DNA of 30,124 nt from Hepatocystis sp. ex Piliocolobus tephrosceles (taxonomy: Eukaryota > Apicomplexa > Aconoidasida > Haemosporida > Plasmodiidae). The DNA is taken from positions 1 to 30,124 of the forward strand of contig CABPSV020000102.1 of NCBI GenBank assembly GCA_902459845.2. The letters are read 5' to 3'. A model generated the notes under the pieces. The model did no database searches. It was given only the letters and a program-made list of their open reading frames with translations, and was not told the origin of the DNA. Position 1 is the stretch's first letter. Every line of letters begins with the position of its first letter. Shown here one piece after another: positions 11,801 to 17,889 of this stretch. The translations under genes were made by a program, and so were the position numbers.

Positions 11801-13287
11801 ATAATTTCTTTTATTCTTCCTGTTATGAATAAAAAATTGTCCGTATCTATATAACCAACATCCCCTGTTTTAAAAAAAAGGGATTCTGTATTGTTATTAA
11901 GCATATTTATATAAGGGTTACATAACATATAATCTTTTTTTTTATTTTGTATATTATTTATAGATACATATATAGTATTATTATCTTTTTTTTCTTTATA
12001 ACCGTACATTAAATTAGCTCCATTTATACATATTTCTCCCATTTCGTTATAACCACATATTTCTTTTTTGTCATGATTATAAATAATAACACCTACATTG
12101 GGAATACCTACACTTTTATATTTTTTATCAATACCAGTTTTATTATTATTATCTATTTTACATATTCTGTTAGAACTAACTTGATGACAAGCTTCAGTCA
12201 TTCCATATGCTTGTGTAACACTCACTTCAAATTTTTCTTCTATTTGTTTTTCTATATGTTCATCCAAACAAGAACTTGACGTACGTATAAATCTTAAATT
12301 ATGTTTAATCTTTTCAACTTTGTTATTATTATTATTTTTTATAAAATAATCATTATTATATCTTAGTAACAATATTTTTAATATAGTAGGAACAGCAGAA
12401 AAAAATGTTATATTATATTTAACTACATTTTTCCAAAAATCAGAAGCACTAAAAGAATGACCATACTGAAATAATATATTTCCTTTGGCATGTAACGTTG
12501 GTAAAAGTACACCAATTAAGCCATGTACATGATATAATGGCATAACAATAATCGTATTGTCATCTCTGTTTATATTATAAGTGTTAATAATATTTTTAGT
12601 AGTTGTTTTTATATTAGAATTTGTTAATTGAACAATTTTTACTTTACTGGTTGTTCCAGATGTATGTAAATAGAGACAAATATCTTTTGAATTCGTCATT
12701 GTAAGTACATCTTCGTCATTTACTTTTTCACAAGACATTGTACCATCAGTTACTTTCATATTCTCGATTAATCCCTTTGAAACATATGAATAAGTAAAAA
12801 AAGGCTTTGTATTATTTTTTTTTATTTTTATCAATCCAACATTATATTCTTCTGCTATTTCTTTTAAATACAAACAAACATTTTTATAATACATATGTTT
12901 TTTTTTAATCGATGAATAGTTCTTAATATCCTCTTCATCGTAATCATGTACAATTATATAATCACAATTGTTAATTAAATAATTTATATATTCTTCTTTT
13001 TTCAAATTAGTATTTAAAGGTAAACATATACCATTATAAAAATTAATTGACAAAAAAGATATAACATATTCAATACTATTAAATAGAATAATGGATATTG
13101 CATCATTTCGTTTTATGTTAATAGATCTAAAAAATGTTTGCATATTCTGTATCTCTTTGTATAATTCATCATAAGAAAAACACTTTTTATTTGTGTTTAA
13201 ATCGGTAATATACCGATCATGTACATCTTGAAGTTCTAAAAAGGAGCTTAAGTTGTTATTTTCTTCCATTTTGTTTTTCTTTTCCAT
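8833..13287 (-). CDS. ACS12: Bifunctional acyl-CoA (oxalyl-CoA-type) synthetase fused to a ThDP-dependent oxalyl-CoA decarboxylase/2-hydroxyacyl-CoA lyase-like enzyme (ACS12 orthologue)
   Basis: One exon, 1484 residues. Residues 1-660 are an AMP-forming acyl-CoA synthetase: TSGTTS at 209-214, MPLYHVHGL at 249-257, YGMTEACHQVSSN at 361-373, TGDVGYIDTDNFLFITGRIK at 474-493, NRGGEKIIPNEI near 498-508, and the C-terminal catalytic Lys in DTGKLSRKK (Lys654). These motifs resemble plant AAE3 oxalyl-CoA synthetase. Residues 670-1484 are a ThDP enzyme: YGLYGIPLN at 691-699, FRNE with the expected cofactor-activating Glu718, CSGPAFIN at 749-756, FPQ at 796-798, and the Mg-ThDP motif GDSSFGF (1347-1353) to NNNGIYG (1374-1380) with ETICRY between. 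Insertions lie at 545-612 and 1145-1285. The A3 loop reads SKVKIV rather than xPKG. There is no signal peptide and no SKL-type terminus (ends DKFIQ), so it is probably cytosolic. The ACS12 name rests on domain type and synteny. Whether the substrate is oxalate or a 2-hydroxy acid is unproven. Confidence 0.88.
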   Translation of the reverse strand: MEKKNKMEENNNLSSFLELQDVHDRYITDLNTNKKCFSYDELYKEIQNMQTFFRSINIKRNDAISIILFNSIEYVISFLSINFYNGICLPLNTNLKKEEYINYLINNCDYIIVHDYDEEDIKNYSSIKKKHMYYKNVCLYLKEIAEEYNVGLIKIKKNNTKPFFTYSYVSKGLIENMKVTDGTMSCEKVNDEDVLTMTNSKDICLYLHTSGTTSKVKIVQLTNSNIKTTTKNIINTYNINRDDNTIIVMPLYHVHGLIGVLLPTLHAKGNILFQYGHSFSASDFWKNVVKYNITFFSAVPTILKILLLRYNNDYFIKNNNNNKVEKIKHNLRFIRTSSSCLDEHIEKQIEEKFEVSVTQAYGMTEACHQVSSNRICKIDNNNKTGIDKKYKSVGIPNVGVIIYNHDKKEICGYNEMGEICINGANLMYGYKEKKDNNTIYVSINNIQNKKKDYMLCNPYINMLNNNTESLFFKTGDVGYIDTDNFLFITGRIKEIINRGGEKIIPNEIDDVLKRHDYVSDCLTFSIKDEIYGESVNTAVILDEQFISSISSNKEVLMNEVLEGDLLKSAVLKNAVLENGTLINGTDNPQTCEDPNETVPKYEEQFDINQSIELNLLYYEYKEELKKYMRLYLSDLKIPSNIYFVNCFLKTDTGKLSRKKVSEGVLLLKNKEIYIFDIIALILKKYEIKYIYGLYGIPLNKFLFSFIKRNIYYISFRNEINASISCNYVHYFSINKNENCKKKIGILLTCSGPAFINTLSGLYNARINKFPMLLICFENFISDNLCLFEKYYNFQYFPQKQLLQKATELCIKTYHVDLVENFTDTFNTALCTALEQNGPVYINMAYKLLNYYTSLEKAITYLRHTDECLKNGSLSLSLLYKNPEYENCKENIPHTIAQLITQQQSLLKELIHSMYNIYKKNKKGVIFLGINCYNGIKYVKKLSELLELPIYTNTMAKCYIKENYFYNFNLCKTYLFDNIDFCFCIGSEFNFYFNFGNFVNCKKENMVCIDTLTVEETDGLIKQKIGDKQLEQECSSKRYFFSNLYYILKHIYLFFKKKQPNIVDMEMRKKWMLELNMVKKKNMQKIFTRIANQYFIDETFNMEQAILLLRHILIDYFFKKNKVCVVYKKYFIDYMCLVDACMKEHLGLDSYDCICSDTGLCSDNGLYSDTGLCADMNLYSGTCVCSYMGLCSGTSVYSCEQNKNILINRQSNNKKNIDQCNEETKTIDKKGLNKIDKDIIHEMEIPDVDCDLSDTSCDEIDKPEIKKESWKKKKKLNKQKYLNKENINRVIVTTEGSITLILGILYLPKFGIYNFAIPQINGMMGISMNASISAALDNPTNIVFCILGDSSFGFASNEIETICRYHLKIVFFIFNNNGIYGTRDFQSNKNDKNGKNEKNDIKNVQNNVYNTEFYLQNPSALYHCSRYENYIKAHGGYGCYIDNRKEFIKQIKYVTSQEFDQFPALLNVIVEDTGSINFDADKFIQ
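9690..9845 (-). repeat. Cys-rich octapeptide repeat inside the ThDP domain of the ACS12-like protein
   Basis: Residues about 1150-1198 form six degenerate copies of an eight-residue unit (24 bases), consensus (C/Y)S-D-T-G-L-C/Y, for example CSDTGLCS, YSDTGLCA and YSGTCVCS. About nine Cys residues fall in fewer than 50 positions. The block interrupts the region before the Mg-ThDP motif and is followed by a Lys/Asn/Asp-rich linker to about 1285. It is most likely a surface loop. The repeats are in frame, so copy number can vary without breaking the enzyme. Confidence 0.85.
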
Positions 13288-13427
13288 TGGATCAGACTGG
13301 AATATATGTATATACGTGTATATATATATATATATATTTTAATAAAAATAGAGTTAAAACATGTACACTATATGTGTAGGTACATATATGCATATATAAA
13401 GGCGTGTATATAATTATTTTCCCTTTT

Positions 13428-13460
<33 letters not shown>

Positions 13461-13592
13461 TAAAATAAAAAGAATTTAACTATGAAGAGAGAAAAAAAAA
13501 AAAAAATAATGTTACAATAATGGGTAACAAAAAAATGTATTTTTTTAAAATTGTATATAGTCACGTGGTATATACTAGTTTGTGAAAAATGT

Positions 13593-13624
<32 letters not shown>

Positions 13625-14173
13625 GTATATATGTGCTTAAGCTTGTAAAATTGTGGCTAACATGCTGCATCAGCATTATTTCATTAAGTTTTTTTTTTTA
13701 ATTTACTTTTATTTTATATTAATTTTTCTACTTATTTTGTACTTTCCCGTTTCAGTTACTCTCAAAGAAGTACGATAACAGTTTATCACCATCTGTTTTA
13801 ATGCGTTTGAAAAGTTTTAGTTTACCACGGTCTGCTTTTTTCCTCTTTTTTTTTTTTTTTTTTTTTTTTTCCTATGTTGACACGGCATATAAAACAGTTT
13901 TTATTGTACCACTTATTTTAGCTTATATGATTTATTTTTTTTTTTTTTTCGGTTTTCTTTTGTACTTGCATTAGCACTTGCATTTACTCCTTTTGTTTGA
14001 TGATTTTACTTTTTATTAATAAAATGTAAATTATATTTTTTATTCTAAAATAACGAGTTTCAATAAAATTGTTTAAAAAAAAAAAAAAAAAAAAAAATGT
14101 AAATTGTACTTACCAAGTGAATGTTACAATGTTTAGTGTATTAAAAAAAATAAAATAAATAACGCTCCTCTCC

Positions 14174-14214
<41 letters not shown>

Positions 14215-14390
14215 CGTACGTACTAATAAAACGACAGGGACTTCCATGTATCTCTCAAAATAAGTACTAACGCATTTATTTATCGTTGTTTATTGTTGTT
14301 TTTAACTGTTTTTTTAACTGTGTTTTGTCACCTTCACATGTTACCCTTTTTTTTCCGGTTACGTATAGGGAATGCAAAAAAAAAGGTAAA
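13288..14390. promoter_or_regulatory. Divergent intergenic region (bidirectional promoter candidate)
   Basis: The ACS12-like gene runs leftward from 13287 and the 896-residue gene runs rightward from 14391, so both 5' leaders and promoters must fit in 1.1 kb. Visible elements are TA tracts at about 13319-13337, 13591-13625 and 14178-14209, poly-A/T runs at 13431-13458, 13848-13870 and 14075-14097, and a moderately GC-richer patch at 13745-13830 (tactttcccgtttcagttac). No specific ApiAP2 site is claimed, and no internal gene was found. Confidence 0.5.
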
Positions 14391-17081
14391 ATGAAAAAAA
14401 CATTTTTTAAAAGTGTTCTAAATATTGAAAAGAGATATTTCTTCAACAGTCACAAAAAAGAACAAGTAAATAAAATTGTGTTTGAATATTTTTATATTGA
14501 TCAACAAATTTATAATGTTATAGATAAAGCAGATATACGCAATCTATTAGTAGTAAATAAAAATGAAGGGCAAGAAGTGAAAAAAAAAAATGATTTAACA
14601 AAAAGGATAAAAAGTGAAAGTAATAATAATAGTACCAATTTCTATGAACAACATGACTTGTTAGATAAAAATAATTTAAACAACATTTTAATTCAAGAAT
14701 ATAATCAGGAAATTCTAAAAAATATTGTTATGAAATATATTAGTACTTGTATAAACAGTAGTAAAGATTTTATTTATTTATGTGTATTTTATATATATAA
14801 TAATGAAAAAAAAAAATTTGTTGAACTTATAAAACAATTTAATAATTACTGTTTTAGTTATGAAGATTTATTTATACTTTTTTATTTATTGTGTAAAATT
14901 AATAACAAAGAAAATGTTGAAATTATTCGTACTATGTTAACTATCTTTGAAAAATATTATTACAAGCTTGATATACATACTATGTTTACTTATCCATTAT
15001 CTGATTTGTTGTTCAGTCCGTACAATAATTTACATACAGCTATAAACAACTTACCATTAGTATATAAAATTAAATTAATAGCAATTGACAATACATTTTT
15101 AAAAAAAAAAAAATATACATTACAAACTGTTTCAAATACAAAATTAGAAAAGGACGTTAAAAAGGACGTTAAAAAGGACGTTAAAAAAGACGTTGAAAAA
15201 GACGTTAAAAAAGACGTTAAAAAAGACGTTAAAAAAGACGTTAAAAAAGACGTTAAAAAAGACGTTGAAAAAAGTGAAAACAATGTACAGGTAGAGTCAA
15301 AAAAAGAAACTGATTTTAATGAAGTTGTTGTTGAACAAGGCGTAAATGAGCAGACGACTGTAAGTACAACTATGGTTAGTGAACACGACAGTGCAAAGAT
15401 CGTATGTATAAAAGAGGATAACAAAAACAATTTAAGAACACAATCTGATAACATACAAATTATAACTGATCCTACCTACAAAGAAGCAAATCTTTTAACA
15501 AAAATTCACGAAAATGAAGCAGAAAAGGCATTAGAGTCTTTACAAGAGGTTGATATGGAAAAACATGAAAAACTAATTACAAAGGATAAAGTACATTTTA
15601 TTAATATGAATACAAAAAGTGAAAAAAAAAAAATAAAGAGAAATGAAATAAGATTTGAAGGGTTAAAATTAAAAAATACATTAATAAGTCAAATAAAAAA
15701 TAAAGTAGAAAAAAAACAAATAAATACATTTGAAGCAAAAGAAATATTAGCTATTTTTATTTATGACAAAGAATTATCAAATAAAAATTTTTATATAAAA
15801 ACGTTTATTGATGATGTTATAGATTATTTTATAGTCAATAAACAAGCTTTATTAAACAATATGTTAACAACTTTTGCATTTATGGATACAATCAATTACT
15901 ATAATAACAAAAAATTTAACAAAGTTATTGAAAATGTGTTAAAAATGTATATAAAAAGTATGAGTAATATAAACAAACAGGATTTATGTAAATATGTAAA
16001 TACACAAACGCAATATATTGATCGTATAAATTGGATAACGGACACATATTTGGAAAGTAATACTTTTTTAAAAAAAAACCCTAATCATGAGTTGACTGAA
16101 AAAACAGAACAACAGTTTATTGAAAAAACAGAACAACAGTTTATTGAAAAAACAGAACAACAGTTTATTGAAAAAACAGAACAACAGTTTATTGAAAAAA
16201 CAGAACAACAGTTTATTGAAAAAACAAAACAACAGTTTATTGAAAAAACAAAACAACAGTTTATTGAAAAAACAAAACAAGAAGAGAGTGATAAATATCC
16301 CAACCAATTATTAGACTTATTATATACGCAACAATATACATATAATTTTGTTTTATATAATGATGAAACAAATTTTTATAATAATAATTTTGGTTATGTA
16401 TGTAACAGAATTTTAAAAAACTTTTTTTTTCTAATAAGTTATATGTTAAAAATGCCATTTTTAAAATTACACATAATACAATCTTATATAAACTCATTTA
16501 ATATGTGTTTAAATATTTTTATAAAAGATAAAACTATTTTTCGCTATTTTGACACATCTGATATCGCTTTTATTTGTACATGTTTTTTAAAAAAAAAAAT
16601 TATTCAAGAAGAGTTAATTAATAAATTATTTATTGTAGTAGATTATAAAATTAGTTCGTCATTAACTTGTCTTAAGGAGGATCATAATAGTAAATACAAG
16701 ATTGCAACTAGTCAAGAAATTACAAATGAAGAAAATGTTGCTATAATTAATCCTGAAGGCACAAATAACAAAAATATAACAAATTATCCACTTTCTATAA
16801 ATGACCTTCTTACTTTTATACATTTTATATTTTTTTTTAATTTAAAATTTAATGTATTGTACAAACATATAATGTTAATATGTTTTAACAAATTTGTTGA
16901 ACTGGATAATACACAACAACTGATCTTTTTTAATAGCATTGAAGGAATAAAAAAAAAAACCTATATGGACTGTGAACAACGAATACTTGACTATTTTATG
17001 TATGAAAAGCATTTGCATTTTTTTTTAAAAAAAAATAAAAACATTCAAAAAGAATCTCTTGGATATCTATTTGTTAATTAA
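14391..17081 (+). CDS. Conserved haemosporidian protein of unknown function; possible mitochondrial helical-repeat (RAP/HPR-like) protein
   Basis: 896 residues, one exon. The frame is open back to 14286 but has no ATG before 14391. The N terminus MKKTFFKSVLNIEKRYFFNS is basic and Phe-rich with little acid, as in mitochondrial presequences. The body is predicted helical, with units such as YEDLFILFYLLCKINNKENV (residues near 160-180) and TSDIAFICTCFLKKKI. These recall the degenerate heptatricopeptide repeats of apicomplexan organellar RNA-binding proteins, but I see no convincing RAP domain at the C terminus. Two expanded peptide repeats interrupt it: KKDV/EKDV (about eleven copies, 15148-15270) and EKTEQQFI (about eight copies, 16095-16280). 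Its position between the ACS12-like and F-box genes matches the syntenic P. falciparum gene as I remember it. The mitochondrial role is inference. Confidence 0.85.
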   Translation: MKKTFFKSVLNIEKRYFFNSHKKEQVNKIVFEYFYIDQQIYNVIDKADIRNLLVVNKNEGQEVKKKNDLTKRIKSESNNNSTNFYEQHDLLDKNNLNNILIQEYNQEILKNIVMKYISTCINSSKDFIYLCVFYIYNNEKKKFVELIKQFNNYCFSYEDLFILFYLLCKINNKENVEIIRTMLTIFEKYYYKLDIHTMFTYPLSDLLFSPYNNLHTAINNLPLVYKIKLIAIDNTFLKKKKYTLQTVSNTKLEKDVKKDVKKDVKKDVEKDVKKDVKKDVKKDVKKDVKKDVEKSENNVQVESKKETDFNEVVVEQGVNEQTTVSTTMVSEHDSAKIVCIKEDNKNNLRTQSDNIQIITDPTYKEANLLTKIHENEAEKALESLQEVDMEKHEKLITKDKVHFINMNTKSEKKKIKRNEIRFEGLKLKNTLISQIKNKVEKKQINTFEAKEILAIFIYDKELSNKNFYIKTFIDDVIDYFIVNKQALLNNMLTTFAFMDTINYYNNKKFNKVIENVLKMYIKSMSNINKQDLCKYVNTQTQYIDRINWITDTYLESNTFLKKNPNHELTEKTEQQFIEKTEQQFIEKTEQQFIEKTEQQFIEKTEQQFIEKTKQQFIEKTKQQFIEKTKQEESDKYPNQLLDLLYTQQYTYNFVLYNDETNFYNNNFGYVCNRILKNFFFLISYMLKMPFLKLHIIQSYINSFNMCLNIFIKDKTIFRYFDTSDIAFICTCFLKKKIIQEELINKLFIVVDYKISSSLTCLKEDHNSKYKIATSQEITNEENVAIINPEGTNNKNITNYPLSINDLLTFIHFIFFFNLKFNVLYKHIMLICFNKFVELDNTQQLIFFNSIEGIKKKTYMDCEQRILDYFMYEKHLHFFLKKNKNIQKESLGYLFVN
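15148..15270 (+). repeat. 12-bp in-frame repeat encoding (KKDV)n
   Basis: About eleven copies of GACGTTAAAAAR, encoding Asp-Val-Lys-Lys with occasional Asp-Val-Glu-Lys. The first three copies use AAG in the second Lys codon and the later ones AAA, so the array probably grew by duplication of the later type. It encodes a highly charged segment, likely disordered. Confidence 0.95.
16095..16280 (+). repeat. 24-bp in-frame repeat encoding (EKTEQQFI)n
   Basis: About eight copies of a 24-bp unit encoding E-K-T-E-Q-Q-F-I. The last three switch Glu to Lys (E-K-T-K-Q-Q-F-I) through a GAA to AAA change. The near-perfect nucleotide identity points to recent expansion. It could form a short amphipathic helix array. 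Confidence 0.95.
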
Positions 17082-17128
17082 CTAGCAAAAGTGTACAATC
17101 ACTGAGGTTTTTTACGGTACGTGTGAAG

Positions 17129-17179
<51 letters not shown>

Positions 17180-17527
17180 AGATAAAAAAAAAGGAGATAA
17201 AAAAAAAGAGATAAAAAAAAATAGGAGATAAAAAAAAAAGAGATAAAAAAAAAAAAAGGAGAAAAAAAAAAAAAAAAGGAGATAAAAAAAAAAGAGATAA
17301 AAAAAAAAAAAGGAGATAATAAACGGATAAAACATAGGACAATAAAAATGTAAAAAAGGGAAATCAGTTGCAGGAATAGAGTGAGAAAAAAAGAGAAATG
17401 TTAAAATAAAAAATGAGATTAAAAATATAAAGAAAAACAATGCAGTCATGAAATAATAAAACAATGAAGTAATAAAATAAACAATATACAATATGACAGT
17501 TTTTTTTTTCATTTTTTTGTATGTATT

Positions 17528-17564
<37 letters not shown>

Positions 17565-17889
17565 GTATGTATGTATGTATATATATATATGTATGTATAT
17601 ATATATATGTATGTATGTACATATGTGGCTAATATATTGTTGTAAATCACTACGGTAACGACATTGCAATAAATTACAAAAGAGTATAAAAAAAATAAAC
17701 AAAAAAAAATGCTTTTAAAAATAGCTAAAAAAAAAAGCAAAGCAAGGTAAGGTGAAAAATGAAAAAAATAAAAAGATAACACCCAATGAATAACAAACAT
17801 ATATGCATATGTTAAGATAAAAAAAAAAAAAAAAAAAAAAAAAAAACTATACGATATAAAAAATATATATAGTAATATAATATACACTA
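17082..17889. other. Convergent spacer (3' ends of two genes), low complexity
   Basis: About 800 bases between two converging stop codons. It holds a 47-base A run (17131-17177), (GGAGATAAAAAAAA)n-type repeats to 17320, TATG/TA repeats at 17518-17616 and another A run at 17820-17845. Long minus-strand ORFs here are only poly-Phe/Tyr/Ile strings created by the A/T runs. Both 3' UTRs must lie within it. Confidence 0.8.

Noticed and set aside
14286..14390. Upstream extension of the 896-residue protein (hydrophobic, signal-peptide-like)
   Set aside because: The frame is open but contains no ATG before 14391, so it is leader sequence unless an upstream exon is spliced in.
17099..17887. 262-residue minus-strand ORF resembling a multi-pass membrane protein
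   Set aside because: Made of poly-Phe/Tyr/Ile from A/T runs and TATG repeats in a convergent spacer. It is not conserved-looking and has no start context.
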